A stretch of 64,000 bases of DNA from Paulinella micropora (taxonomy: Eukaryota > Cercozoa > Imbricatea > Euglyphida): assembly GCA_009731375.1 (NCBI GenBank), contig BJOX01000186.1, positions 503,173-567,172 of the forward strand, read 5' to 3'. Positions within the stretch are counted from its first letter, which is position 1. The number at the start of each line of letters is the position of its first letter. Below are positions 29,450-42,410 of the stretch, in pieces. The position numbers were made by a program, and so were the translations under genes. Below the pieces are notes generated by a model. It made no database searches, was not told the DNA's origin, and was given only the letters and a program-made list of their open reading frames with translations.

Positions 29450-32400
29450 GTCTGCACGAAGTCCTCCATGACGGGGTCGAGGTGCGGGACGGGTGGGCCG
29501 ATGTCGGTCAGAAGCGCCAGAGTGTCGAGCGGCCTCAGTTGTGTAAAGTCTGGAGAAGGCTCCAGATTTGGTCGTGAGGCCTGACTTAAAGTTTGCGTAT
29601 TGCCCAATCTCTGGGTGAAGCCAGTGCCAGGCCGAGCGAGCATATGGACTTGGCGACGACGTTGGGGAACGACCGATGGGCGAGCCGGGCGCGTAGCGTA
29701 ATGACGACCTCCGGGGGCGACTGATGGGTGAGTCGGTCGTGCGGTGGCCAGGGGTGACGAGGCTGGGCGTTGGTTGCGGGCCTTACGCCTGTGGCGTCGT
29801 CGTTGTCGTCGGCTTTGCCTTGGCTGGGGTTCAGAAGCCGTAGTAGTCACAGGGGCAGGCTTGGAGCCAAACACCTGTCTAGAGCGACCGGAATGCTTAT
29901 GGTCAAGGAGTCGTGGCTCGGGAAGCGTAGCTCGACGTTTGGGAGAGGCAGAGTGGCTTGGTAACAGGGGAGCCAAGCCGCGTGTCGGGCATTCGGCTGG
30001 GCCTCCACATCGGCACCATACAGGAGGGGGCCCTTAAATAGGTGAACAGAGTAGGCAAAAATGCCTGCTGGGAGATCGTAAAGAAGCTCCTGATTACCAA
30101 GGTGGGGCATGGATGCTATTTTGCAATCCGCAAAGTTCACACTATCACGTCCTAAGGGCGCCAAAAAGATCAGCAAAGGTCTGCCACACGCGTCGTTTCT
30201 CTTTCAGGGGGAGAATTCCGTTGATGGCAGCAGAGCTGTTGTACTTGGCGGCGTCCAAAGAAAAAAGGGATGATCATTCCACAGTTGGCGAAGTAGTTCA
30301 GTTCGTCCACGATCACCTTGCGTAGCCGGTGGCCGATTGCGGGGTTGATTGCTGACACACTAAATGCGCGCTGGGATGATGGTGGTGACAGTGAGCGGTT
30401 ACTGGAATCGCATGATGGGCCTCTACATTCGTACCAGTGAGCATGCTGTCCATGGCGGGTCGCTGCTTGGAAGGCGAAGACACCGTCTCTGAAATCATGT
30501 TCACGGGCGCCGTTGTCGAAGTCAGGTTGAGGTTGCGGGATCGCATTACCTGTTCGTTGACCTTCGTTGACTAGTGAACTCACCCTTTTCCAGATTCCAC
30601 CTTTTGCTCGGGAGGGTGCGTTGCCGTGGATCGTTGCCGCGGCTGCGTTGCTGTTGCCATGAGCGTACGAGGCGATGAAACCTTGATGATGCCACAGGCT
30701 GAGCCTTTTGAGAAGGTTGAAACGGATATCTGTGCGGAGGGATGGGTTGATGTCGCGAAGGCGGAAAATGCCAGGGAAAATCGAATAAGGGTGAAATCGG
30801 ACTCCGTGAGGTTCGATTTCGTCGTCCTTACAATGTTTTGAGGACACTGCGATCGTCGTGTCATTGAGTGAGGAGGAGAAGCCGCAGGTGTCGGAGCTGT
30901 CGCCGGCGTGGATGACGAACTGCTGGACGATGACGAAGAGGTGGGGCCTTGTCGTAGGAGAAGTAATCAGTGCCCGAGTTCCAGATTCGGAAATGTCGTT
31001 GATCATGGCGTGATGGTTGCATACGGACAAGCGAAACTCCGTAGGGATAGCCGCGAAGGCGCTTGTCTCGGGAGTACGGGTTAATGATATCCGTCGAACA
31101 TGGGATAGTATGGGGCGGGTGTTGTACCACGTGGATTTCCTGGCTTCGTCGGCGACCGGTCTCGCTGGCGACGACCATGAGGAAGCACTGGGCCAAATGC
31201 CACGGGACGTTGTCATAAGGTATCCAACGGAACATGCATGGAAATGAATCCATGACACCAGTAGTGCCTGTGCTGGCCTTCCAGTTGTTTGCCTGTTGAA
31301 GATAGTCGCGAGTAGCAGTGTCTTCAAGCTCAACTTTTCCGGAAGATACCTTGATGTCCGCTGACTGTCCCATGTAGTATCTGGGGTTGAAAAAGGAGCC
31401 TAAAAACTGTTCATCGCTGTTGTCCGTGTAGTAGGCCGTTAGACTACAGTTATCGAAGAAGCTGAGCGGTAGGTCGACAATGCAGTCGTAGTATCGCTCT
31501 CGCAGTGCAAGGAGAGACGTATTCCTGCAGCCGCTGTCGTAGTATGTGTCGGTGACGATAATTTTGAGTCATATCGGGTCGTTACATGGGAGACGATGAA
31601 AATTGTGTTGTAGGCCGAAGCAGCGCTCTCGGGTTGGGAGTCAAAAGACACGGCGGATGTACAAAGTCTCGCTAACCAACGGGGGGAATCGCAGAAATCT
31701 AGGGTTGGGGGTTTCCATACTGCACCACGGGAACAGAAGTTGTCCTTCGAGGACGGCTGCCAGAGGAGACGCGTTAGGATTCGCTCCCACAAGCAGGTCG
31801 AGGTACGAAGATCGATATCCTCGATATCCCCATTCGCGAAGAGAGAAATCATAAGCCATTCCATCCCGAAAGTATTTGATATCGCCGCTGGGCTCGACGC
31901 TGCGGCCAACTATAGAGGTAGCGATCAGCTGGGCGGTATTTCTGCAATTTTGTGGGCTGAAATGGACTATAATAGCCGACAGTGTGCTCTGGTAGAACCG
32001 CGACATCATAGTGGCTCCTTCTTGGATGTTGAAGAGGTTTTCCAGATCCTACCGCGTAGATACACTAGAGCCGGGACGAGTCATCACAGGGGCCGATGCG
32101 TCGCCCACGCGGACCAGGCACATAGCTTCGGTGTTGATGACTCCGAGAGGGACTTCGGTGTCGGCAACGAGAGCGAGGCCATGCGTAAGGTCCCGAAAGG
32201 TATGGGGGTCCATTTTGTGTGCGGCGTTGCGAGGGGACCAGTAATGCTGCATCAAGATGGTGGCGTCGCGGTCGAAGCGTTGGATGGCCACATCGAACGG
32301 GTGCGCGTCTGCGTTGTCCCATGGGGTCTTCCCGTACCATTGTTGCGGTTCTGTGTGGAAGTAGATCTTGCTTTCGTGTGTACGTGGTGCGTTGGACTGG

Positions 32401-33601
32401 GGGGCTGGCCCGTGGGGTGAAGGTCCGAACCAAGAGTGGCTCGTTGACGAAGGTGTTGAAGTCCGGCGTTGGGTTAAGCCAGTTTTCAACTGATAAAAAG
32501 GAAGGCGGGTTGCTGGAAGGCTCAAAACGGTAGCAGTCGATCCGAGCTTGGCGTGCTGCAAGGATGTGGCGTTCCACTCATGGGATCTCGTTTTGCACAA
32601 TCGTCGCGTCGGGCCATAGGCCTTGGTTGACGGTGAAATGCTTAGGGATTCAGTATCCAAGGTGACGGCAATGAGGGTGGGTGCCTGGAACCATTGTTAT
32701 AGCCAGTGACTGTCGGGAAGTAAGTGGCGTAAACATCCCGAACAATGTAAAGTTGAGGATCCATGCCTGGGGAGCCGCTGCCGCCGAAGGTAGCGTTATC
32801 CCACAGTTGTTGGCCCGGTACCGGAGTAAAGCCGGTGAGACCTAGATTGGGTGGAGGTGGCCACGGGCTGACAGAGACATATCGCTCTCGCCGATGAGGG
32901 GACAGCGGTCGTGGAGGTTCCGGAGTCATCGCATCCCTCTGTGCGAGGAGTCGTGGTAGTCCAACAATAGCACGGTCCCTAGCTTGTGGAGTCCGGGACC
33001 TGAAGGCGCCAAGCGGGCTGAGCGAGAATGTAGCCGTAGGACCGGAGCTTGCCAACGGGGATTGAGACGCCGAAGGTTGGGCTGGCACCGCGGCTGGACT
33101 TCTGGCAAGCGAGGACGAGCTACTGGATGAGGACGATGAACTGCTGAAGGATGCCCCAGACGCATCTGGTGCAGAGCGACAAGTGCATCCGTAGATGCCT
33201 GACGCAATCCGCGGACCCGATGAGTAGTCGGCACGCTGGTCGGCCGGGTGCGTCGGGATGGTGGTGGTGACGTTTGAGGGACTTGAGAACAAGGGGATCG
33301 GGTCGCCGATGACGATGACCGTTCTTGTTTAGAAGAGCTCCGTCTCGAACGTCGATGGCAGGGTATCCGGGGTACATCTGAAGCTGGTGACGGCAGAGGA
33401 TCGCTCAGCGCAGTCTGAAACTGTTGCTGGATGGTGCGCGTAGGGGCCGATGGGCTACCAAGGGCCGATGCAAGACATTGACGACGACGATGCTGCCAAC
33501 GACGATGACGATGGTACCACCGACGAAGACGATGCCACCGATGATCCAAAGGCGAGGGACCGCATGGCTGGACTATGCCTTGGGTCGGCATGTTGGGCTT
33601 G
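29450..33601 (-). pseudogene. unassigned coding-like part between protease and RT
   Basis: Minus-strand frames at 32049-32660, 31641-32009, 30170-31333 and 32642-33621 are long and have coding-like composition (for example KIYFHTEPQQWYGKTPWDNA and DIKYFRDGMAYDFSLREWGY), but they switch frame repeatedly. No domain is recognised. In ordinary Ty3/gypsy elements this interval is short. Confidence 0.4.
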
Positions 33602-34795
33602 TCAAATGGCCATCCAGGCAACGGAGTCGCTGTAGCGGTCTTGTTGCGTAAGCATGCTGGTATCCATGTCGGGACTTGAGACTGTCTCTTGTTCTGGCGA
33701 GGCCGCAGTGGAGTCGGTCGCGACTGGAGTTACTGGACCAGGGGACGTCTTCTGTCGTTTGGAGGCGTTAGCTTTACGTTCCTGATTACGGGTTCGTTTG
33801 GAGATGGCGGGGGTGGGCTGCTTAACCCGCGGAACATAGTTAGCGGGGACTTCGTCCCCATAGTCGCTATCGTCTCCGTCGAGTTCGAAGGTGGAATCGT
33901 TCTTGTCGTCTTCCTCCTCGATCTCTTCTTCTTCGTCTTCCTCCTCTGTCGGTGTCTTGGTGTCTCCATCGCTGGGTGCCCTCTTGGGCATCATGAAGAG
34001 ATTAACTGTGCGGCCGTAGAGGTGAGCTTGCGAAGTCGAGAGAAGGTCGTAGGAACCTGGAGGTTGTGTACTGACGCGGTTCCTGACGATTTGCTCGATC
34101 TTGGAAATCGGGTACGAAGTCGTTTCAGCTAAGGTTGCCGGACGGAAATCGTAGCTGACGGTGGCCAGTTGACGATCGCCCACTTGAATCGGCGTGGCGA
34201 AGAGATGAAACTCCGTCTCGTAAACAATCCGCCTCGCCTTAGGCTTCAGAGGTATGTAGTCCGTCGGCTTAATCCTCTGGGCCTCGTCGATGGACAAGTT
34301 GATCTGTGCCGTCACCTCGTTGGCGAAGAGTAAATCCACGCAGTCGGGGAGGTGGGTCGACAAATATATCGTGATTGCATGTAGCGACGACGTTGGGTTG
34401 GCCGAGACAAAGAGTTCGATGCCGTCGGTGAGAACCGCGTCGATGCCGACGGATGAGCGCGCCTCCACGGGGGGCAATGATCGGATGGTGAAGCCATGCT
34501 GCATGACCCATGCTAAGCGAGCGACGCCCTTGCAGTTGCAGGCCGAATCCAGAGCGCATGTGGTCTTACCGATGAACGGGCGGTTGAGGGGATGCTTGGC
34601 GACCCAACACATCCATTGACCACAGTCGGGATGGTTGCAATCCGTAGGTGAGGGGGCATGGGCACCGACGGGGAGGACGTGCGGGACCGGGTAGTCATGT
34701 GGAAAGCGCGCGGAGTGCTGCGGGCAGCGGCCTCTGACAGCTTCCAGCCGCAGTGTTTCCCTTCGTCTTGACAACGCTGTTGACGAAGCTTGCAT
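33602..34795 (-). pseudogene. retropepsin-like region
   Basis: CALDSACNCKGVA (Asp codon near 34547) has the D-S-x-x-N arrangement of an aspartic-protease active-site loop, followed about 70 residues later by DCVDLLFANEVTAQINLS, similar to the second half of retropepsins. A long acidic tail, EEEDEEEEIEEEDDKN, precedes the C-terminus. Glu/Asp-rich and Lys-rich tracts follow. Confidence 0.45.
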
Positions 34796-36181
34796 TCCTC
34801 AAACGAGTGTTTGGGGAGTTGATCCTTCTTCAAGAAGTTGTTATGCTCCTTGCAGTACGCGCAGGGTATGCCCGTAAAAGGTTTACAATTGACTTGGTTC
34901 GACGATCTGCCCGGTGGATCGGGCTTAGTCGTAGACATAGACACCTTCTTCGAAGGGATCACCACAGCGTTGGCTCCCGTAAGATGCTGTCGCGGTGCCT
35001 GCTTCTTCTTGTTCGGGTGTTCCTTCTTCACCGGGTGGGTAGTCTTCACACGCTTGTCGGGGCGATGCGATGTTTGCGAGGAAGAAGTCTGGGTCATAGC
35101 CATGGAGTCGGCCTTGCGCTTCTGCCGAGGAGGGCGGTTGGGATTGGCGTTCTCCGTGGTTGTCTTTGCCTGCCGAGGCTGTTGACGTCTCCGACGGTCG
35201 GCGCGGTTGGCTGCCTGGCCTTGGCGAGTAAAGTCTCGTCTGCGTGTAGGTGGATCGTCGGTGTCGGTGCGGACCGGGATCTCCATCCCCAGAAGGTACT
35301 CTTCCATATTAACGTTGGGGTCAAGCGTCCTGGCCCAAGGGAGGAGGTCATCCAAGTTGCGCGGCCAGCCGGCTCCTAAGGCAAGCATGACTTGATCTGC
35401 TTGTTGGTTCCATCGGTCACGCTCCATCGGGGTCAGCATGCGGCCCAAGTCTTCAATCTGGTTGCCATCGCAGATGATCGCGCCAGTCACGCGTGCGGCT
35501 TCGTAATACGTGATACATCGATTGATGTACGCCAAGAGCTGTTCTTTCTTGAAGCTCGTAGATTGAGTGCTTGAAGAGCTGACTTCCGTGTGTCGTGCTT
35601 ATCCAAACGGCCATGAATAAGATCGCGGATGAATTGTAGCCAGATGAGGGAAAGCGAGCACCATACCTGCTGGACTGAGTCGGTGACGCGAACGAAGCGG
35701 GCCCAACAAGCGTCCACGATAGCAACAGTGGCTTTATCTCCCCACGTACGAACGTTGCTGATGGCGTGCATGATGGCCAGCTGGACCGGTGTGTTGGTGA
35801 CGTGGTAGTTGACCGCCAATTCGCGCGCGAAGGTAGCTTGATCGGCCGTCGGCGCTCCTGCCGGAGTCGACAAGATAAACATGACGCGGCGTGCGGGGGC
35901 GGACCGGTGACGGCGCAGCAGCATTTGCATATAGTAGCCCGAGTTGGCGCCGGAGAGGCCGGAGCGAAGAACGCGACGGGGCGGCGAAGATTGGGAAGAT
36001 GTTCCATTGCCGGAGGAGCTCGCCGACTGGGCTGATGGTGGTCCATCGGACTGGCCTTGGCGGTCGGAAGCATCAACTTGTTCCGTCTCTTTGTCGTCCT
36101 GTTGTTCTTCACGTTCGAAGGCTGCCGCACGCTCCGCTTCCACTCGTTCTCGTTCTCGTTCTCGTGCGTCGGCGTTAGCTT
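34513..36181 (-). pseudogene. gag capsid/nucleocapsid region, frameshifted
   Basis: A coiled coil (VEAERAAAFEREEQQDDKET) is followed by a helical capsid-like region (ATVAIVDACWARFVRVTDSV, then, after a frameshift near 35520, YINRCITYYEAARVTGAII). Basic linkers lead to a knuckle C-x2-C-x14-H-x4-C at 34792-34863. The knuckle has ten more residues before the His than the standard C-x2-C-x4-H-x4-C. Confidence 0.55.
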
Positions 36182-36209
36182 CTGCTTTTCAAGTTCGATG
36201 GAGTAGCGT

Positions 36210-37790
36210 TCACCTTCCGCTGCTACTCTTGCTGCTGCATCTTGATCGATCTTGGCTTCCGGGATCCGCTGTGGTAGGCGATGCTTCGGGTGCAGAGCCT
36301 TCCGAGATTGATGCCAGAGTGCTAAAACTTGAGCTGGATGTAGCTGGCGTAGATCTCGGGGTCACGCGTGAAGGTGTCAGTGGATGACCGAAGAGGGCTG
36401 CAGCGGGTGATGTCGTTGGGTTGAGTGCCGAACTTGAAGCGAACAAACCGATGTCGTAGGGTTGATCGACGGTGGGTGTAGTAGGCCGCTGTGGGGACGA
36501 GAGGAGCGTACCGAGAAAAGATGGCATAGCCAAGGAACGGTTTACTGGCTCGTTTGGTCTACCAGCAAGTAGAGCCGACCAAGGTTGTACTACGGCGGGG
36601 GCGGTGGAGCAGGCGTCGCAGCTCGAGCGAGGTGCCCAGTACGTGTAAATGAAGCGTCTGGGGTCGGTAAGGCATGTTGGGTATCGGGGGCATGAAGGGT
36701 CGAACGGACGGTCGAAATGCTGGTGCAACAATAGGCGTTGGGGCTGAGGGCAGGACCGGATTAGACGGAGTAACGCAACTGGTGTGGGGGCCGAAGATGG
36801 CACAGAAGAGCTTCCAGCGGGCAACAAAGTAGTTGAGCCAGTTGAGCTCGATGGGGGAACAGATGTAGCACCAGTGGTTGTACTCAAAGGAGTAGTAGCC
36901 GGTAGTGACCCTATCAATCCAGCAGTTGAAGCAGTAACTGGGTAGTAGTTATGAAAAACTTCTACAGGGATGACATTGCCGATATCGTTCCAGAGCTTCT
37001 GTGCGGTTGCCAGCGATCCAGCAGGTCCCAGGTACTGTGTGTAGACTTCAGCGTCTGTCCGATCGGGATTTCGGAGAAGGTCTAGGCTGGCTTGAGTGGC
37101 AATGGGGACCTGAGGTAGCCATGTAGCCTTGTCCTTGTGATTTTTCCGAAGGAGGTCACGTCCGTCACCAACATAACTGGTCAGTAAATCGTAAATAAAA
37201 TGAACCGTTTGCGTACGCGAAAGGTTAGCGTGGAGGCGAGTAGTCTTTCCAGCCTTGACTTCCTCCTGAAACTTCTTGTCGGTACGTAGAGTGTCAGTAC
37301 GGGAGCCCAGAATGGGGTAAGGGTCCAGACAGCGTCGCTTGTGTTCGTTGAATTTCGATACTGGGTCGTCGTGCCGCGATTGATTCCACGTGTAGACGTG
37401 CCAGGAGCAGACCAGAACGCAGTACAGTAGCCGGCGAGTACGATGTGCAGTGGAGGAGGTGATCTCCACGCTGTAGGTAGGTGGTGACCCTATTACAACA
37501 AAAACCAGACACATACTGTGTTGGTTGACTGCATAGTGTGTATGAGGGCAGAGGAGGGACACAAAAATGCAACGGCAGGTGAACAATCTGTCGATACATA
37601 TGTGTTTTTGGTCACCTCTTTCCTGATACGTTGTTGTGTAGCCAATCTTGAAAGAGAAGGTCTTTCCAAATCGATCTGTCGACAGCGAGGACAGAACACA
37701 CAAAATCTGTGTGTGTAATTTCCACTTGCCATATGTAGGTTCTCCCGTATAAAAGTGGTCGGTAGAATTCAAAAAAAAATTAGAATGCAA
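36210..37790 (-). pseudogene. gag N-terminal region
   Basis: The frame includes KKFQEEVKAGKTTRLHANLS and YVGDGRDLLRKNHKDKATW, then a long Ser/Thr/Pro-rich segment. It ends at 36210 where another frame takes over with a coiled coil. Upstream of about 37500 the sequence no longer looks coding, so the true start is uncertain. Confidence 0.4.
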
Positions 37791-40181
37791 TATGTAATTT
37801 TATTCAATAAAAATTATACATGTTTGTAAAGAAAGTGATGGAATAACATATTACGAAAACCTCATTGAAAAATAGTCAAAACTGACTTCAATCAAATTCC
37901 CGTCGCCCACCCTTTTTTCCCAACTAATTTGCACACCCCCCACCGGAAAAATGGTCACCTTGCCACCTGAAAAAATGGTGCTTGTGATGACCAAAAATCA
38001 AAGTCAGTTTTCATATGTTCCCTGTATGCTCTTCAATAAATTTTTATATAATATCTTTCTATGTATGCTTATAATTAGATGTACAAAGTTTTTTTACAAA
38101 AAGGTAACCTTAAGCCTGCAAACAAACCTGCCAAAATCAGCAAAAATAGGGCATAAGGCCCTCACTCAGGAATTTTTTTGTTTAAATACAAGGCCGGTAC
38201 TAGTACAGAAAGTGAAGGAAATCAAAAGGACTATTTAATAAAAGCATGTTGTGCAGAAAGTGCAGAAAAATTGAAAATTTGTAAAGATCTCACACACGAT
38301 TTTTTTAGCCTGTCTGGAGCCCAGAACAGATCACCAACAGCATGGTTACAAAGAAAGGAGCAGGACTTGAACATATGCAAAACAAAGACTATGTGATTGT
38401 GAATAGATTCAGCACATAACATTCCCAGAAAAGCACACACAACACATATATGAGCGATACAGGACAGATGCAAAAAAGTGCTTCAGGGAAGAAAGAACAA
38501 CACATGCTACAGATAAGTTTACGACACACCATTTTGCAGACAGCATGGGCACAACGTTTGGAAAGACTGTACAAGACCACGGGACGTGAAAGTATGCATG
38601 AGAAATACACAGAAAAAAAAACACAAAACCCTCTCTAGACATGACTTTTACCAATCTCGACCCCGCAACAACCGTCAAATCAAAAAAAAAATTAGTGCGG
38701 CCTTCACTTCAAAGGCTACGTATGTCGATAGGCCTGTTTGTTCAAATATTTTTTGGAAATTTTTCTGGTTTCCTCTCCGGGAATTGGCATGGTCTTGTCA
38801 AATATTCAACGGGCCCGCGGCGCCAGTTTCATCTACGAGGTCTATGTGTTCGCAGCGAGTGTGTGTTCAAACCACGTTGTTTCAAGCAAAAGCAAGCATG
38901 ACACAAGTGTTTTCATCAGAAAATGTGGACTTTCCTGTAGTTGAAATCCTTATTATCGACTTCAATTTTCACATTTCACGACATAGCAAATATGGTGTTT
39001 TTAACTGAAAAATGCTGTTTGCATGATGCACTCTGCACTCATTTTTACGCACAAGTGCACAAATGAATTCAAATGTTATGTTGAGCAATTCTGCCAGAGG
39101 GTTTTTGCAGTGAAGTACGGTATAAAACAAAAACTAGGAAAACATAGGTAGAAATTAGTTTGTTCACATTCAGAAAATAGCATAGATCTCATTAATACCT
39201 TATATAAACTGAAAACAAAATACAGGAAAGTCCATTCCCACTAAAAACATTGAATTCTGCGCAGACAGCACCTCAAAATCTTGAATATTGAATGATATTA
39301 CTCGCTGCCGATTCTACCGACCACTAGAACCTACATATGGAAGGAAAATTCGAATTGTGAGTTTGTATACAACTCTTCAAGTAGGCAGATACAACGAACT
39401 CTTATTATAACAAGAACACTATGGCTGCATTGAGTCCTGACTCTGTATGAGCAGGTGAAATACCAGTAAATAATAGTCGGAGAGGTCACTTCGTTTATTT
39501 ACGTAATTTCGAACGTTGCAGGCTTGGAAGCAACTTACGATCGAGAGTGAATCGTAGATTGGAGGTCTCCAGTTCTCGAACGGCCCGGATAGTATCTTTT
39601 TGTTTCTAGTTAACAATCATAAAACGGATAGTGTCGGGTTGGTGAACTCAAAAATCCAAGCTGGTTTGGGAAGGCTGAGGCGAAAATGACTCGTGACTCG
39701 CTGGGAACGGCACGCGAAAATGACACGTAGCCTTGATTGAAAAAGACAGTCAAAGATTGTTTTTCGTCACTCGTGTTACCATTGTCCACAAATTTACCGC
39801 AACGTGTGTGTTTTACGGGAAATCGGGGGAAAATGCAATAGAGTGTGAAAAAGGCAATTGTTGATCTTTTCTCAAAAGAACTTTGACTTGATCGTTTGAA
39901 ACTTGAGTCATTTCTGAACCGTGACGGAACTTCGAGTCGAAAACTAGTTAGTGAAGTCGAAACGTCGTGCAGAGGAGAATTTAATGAACCGGTCAAAAAG
40001 ACTGAGTGAATCATCAACGGTAAAGGTTTTAGCGTGTTGTTATTGTAAGGTGCTCAGTCTGGTATTCCATACCCCATTGATTTTATTAGCGACTGAGTCC
40101 AGATTGTTACAATAGTACGATATTTATTTAATATTAATAATAACCGATAACTCTCCTAACGATATGAAGACTGAGGAATAC
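37791..40181. other. AT-rich sequence, possibly the leader of the degenerate element
   Basis: No gene is recognised on either strand. Sequence is AT-rich with scattered short frames. Confidence 0.4.
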
Positions 40182-40266
40182 CTAAAGTAGGACTCCGTAG
40201 CCTCCAGACCAAGGATGATCGACAGACCGGAACGGTAAGTATTGCCATTATATACCGGGTGGGCCG
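40182..40266 (-). mobile_element. LTR relic
   Basis: Read on the minus strand it matches 48063-48149 over about 85 bp, including CGGCCCACCCG, a TATATAAT box (40247-40254), CGTTCCGGTCTGTCG and GGTCTGGAG-x-x-TACGGAGT. The second location is just upstream of the intact element's gag, so this is an LTR or LTR-derived segment of the same lineage. Confidence 0.65.
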
Positions 40267-40736
40267 TCATAAAAATAGTCTTGCCACTCATTGGATAGGG
40301 CTGAGTGGGCAGACGAAGAGTTTGACTTGAAATGTGAACTTGTTGCGTCACGGTCGCGACCGTCGCCGCCCGGGCAGAGAAAAAGTTGAAAAACGCAGGG
40401 CAGTTACTACAATAGTACCAAGCGCCCGTTTGGAAAACGGGCCTTTAATACGTATATACATGTAGTACGGGCGGCCGCTCGGAAACCAGGCTACGGTCGC
40501 CTGATCACTGGATGACTTAGCCGGAGGTACTTGTCAATTGGAAAACAAGCTATGACAATTTAATATAATTTTACAGTTCGATGTGGAAAGGGCACCTTTC
40601 GTATTCGAGCCGACCCTTTGCACTGTCAATCTCAACAATAAAAAAATGGGCACCAGCATTTTTTTTCCTTTGAATTAGGAAAAGTTGTGATCCATGCGTG
40701 TGCATACAAATGTATGCAAAATGCCCAGCATATTTA
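40267..40736. other. intergenic sequence with small hairpins
   Basis: GCCCGTTT-GGAA-AACGGGC at about 40424-40443 forms an 8-bp hairpin; related half-copies (GGCCGCTCGGAAACCAGGC) follow. No gene. Confidence 0.5.
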
Positions 40737-40945
40737 CCGTCGCTCAAATATACATACGTACTTATGTCTTCACCTGACATAAATGAATACTTATACCAGG
40801 ACGTTGATACTTAAATAAATTCATACGTGCACACACATACCGTCGCTCAAATATAATATGAATGTATGCCTTCATCTGACATTACATATATACCAGGAAT
40901 GTGATAATATCTTGAATACATACATACACACACAAAGTTCATACG
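40737..40945. repeat. two tandem imperfect 105-bp units
   Basis: Both start CGTCGCTCAAATAT and contain CTTCA-CTGACAT and TATACCAGGA. Confidence 0.75.
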
Positions 40946-41232
40946 CATATACGTATAAATACACCTTACACTTACATACATATGTACTATGCTTCTCTGC
41001 GTTGTATATACATATGTACGTACTGTCATTGTATATTCTAGTTTACGTATGTTGGGATGAAAGTGTGTATAGTGAAGAAACGTTAGAGCTCTTGAAATGA
41101 ATCTAGAACGTTTGGGGGTGAGATCCAGACCAGAGAAAAATCTTTCGCGCGAAAGAGCATTTTCGACTAACACCTTTGAATCCTTAACAATGTCTCTCAC
41201 CGACACGAGTTCTAAATCCCAATCCTGATAAC
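40946..41232. other. unassigned, ATAC-rich
   Basis: Short ATAC/ACAT repeats up to about 41030; nothing else recognised. Confidence 0.5.
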
Positions 41233-41784
41233 TTAAATGAGAAGATCCATGTCGATGTCTCTGATCCACCCGCCAATTTCTCGGTCATCGGACAGACCTC
41301 CAAACCAATCCACATTGTCTAGAGAGGGAAGATCTGGGTGGCCGTTCCAGTCTTGTTCTTTCACTGGGATACGCTCGTGCTCCACGTTCACGGGTGAAAT
41401 ACTTTGCGAGCACTGCCCAGTTTTTCCATTGTCTACGGTACATTCGTCGTTTGAGTTGGTGGTGGTGTCGCAGACACAAGCGCCTTCGCATAGGCACAAC
41501 CAAGACACGAAATCACACTCTTTTGTCTTCGCCCCCTGGCTTTCACAACTTACGGGCTCTCGCTCCGTCTGCTCAGCCTTTGCAATCGAATCCCAACGTG
41601 GCTGTTCTGTTGAAACTGGAAACTCAAGCTTGTGTTGGGGGTAGTTTTGGGCAGCATGATGAGAGGGGGTCGACTTGTTCACGGGTGTCTGAGGAGATGT
41701 CGGCGCCTGGTTTTCCAGCTCCTTCTTGGTCTTCTTCTTGATGCGCTTCGACAAGGGACGGGGTTCGATCGGGCGCTTTGTCAT
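41233..41784 (-). CDS. possible nuclear protein, basic start and acidic end (183 aa)
   Basis: The ATG at 41784 begins MTKRPIEPRPLSKRIKKKTKK, a strong nuclear-localisation-type cluster. A middle Ser/Thr/Pro/Gln segment is followed by a Cys cluster (WLCLCEGACVCD, residues about 95-106). The last 45 residues are acidic with aromatic residues (VDWFGGLSDDREIGG, then DIDMDLLI), as in some transcription-activation domains. Nothing else in the locus tells its job. No family recognised, and a relic exon is possible. Confidence 0.4.
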   Translation of the reverse strand: MTKRPIEPRPLSKRIKKKTKKELENQAPTSPQTPVNKSTPSHHAAQNYPQHKLEFPVSTEQPRWDSIAKAEQTEREPVSCESQGAKTKECDFVSWLCLCEGACVCDTTTNSNDECTVDNGKTGQCSQSISPVNVEHERIPVKEQDWNGHPDLPSLDNVDWFGGLSDDREIGGWIRDIDMDLLI

Positions 41785-42410
41785 TGCTCAAGTTTCCTAT
41801 AAAGCACAAAGCGCAAATCATAACTCCATGCGACAGTGGGCGAACACGCGCCTTCTCATGAGGAAACACTTGAGAAAAACAAAAAAAAACAACAAAAAAA
41901 AAACAAAATAAAAAGTAAAGCAAGCACATCCATTAACACATCGTATGCAACAAGCGTGGCCGTGTTCAGTGGAGTTCAGTGAAGCTTGGCTGGGGTCTTG
42001 GCAAAGAAACAACGCTCTGCAGAAAGGCGCGTTGACTTGGGGAAAACAGCTCGCGGCGCCGCGGGCGCAAGAGTTTTCCCGTACCCTTTCCACTAATTAC
42101 TGCCAATTGTGGAAAATTGTGACAAAGTCCATTTTGGAAGTGCAATGAAAGCAAAAGGTTTTTTCAGCGCAATGTGCGCAATGTCCAACAGGAAGTGAAG
42201 CACATGGTTTTTTTTAGAAAAAAGATGGTGTTAGATTCCGTTGGTTTACATGACAGTTTTGTTCGGGCATAGCTCGCACTTCAGAGTCCAGAGTCCGGGA
42301 TAAAACGGAGGCCTGGGAGGTTAAAAATTGTGATGTGTGTGCAATTTAATAGTTGGATGATAATCTTGTGTGAAGTCTAAAAAGTAATAAATGTGTTGAC
42401 TCTTCGCTGT
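41785..42410. other. unassigned sequence
   Basis: An A-rich stretch at 41875-41925; no gene or repeat recognised otherwise. Confidence 0.5.

Larger units (their letters stand above)
28880..37790 (-). mobile_element. degenerate Ty3/gypsy-type retroelement, 3' truncated
   Basis: The minus strand shows, in order, gag-like, zinc-knuckle, retropepsin-like and reverse-transcriptase N-terminal sequence, spread over many frames by small indels and stops. The RT stops before its YxDD motif, and RNase H and integrase are absent. No LTR is visible at the 28.9-kb end. An LTR-derived sequence in the same orientation lies upstream at 40182-40266. Confidence 0.7.
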
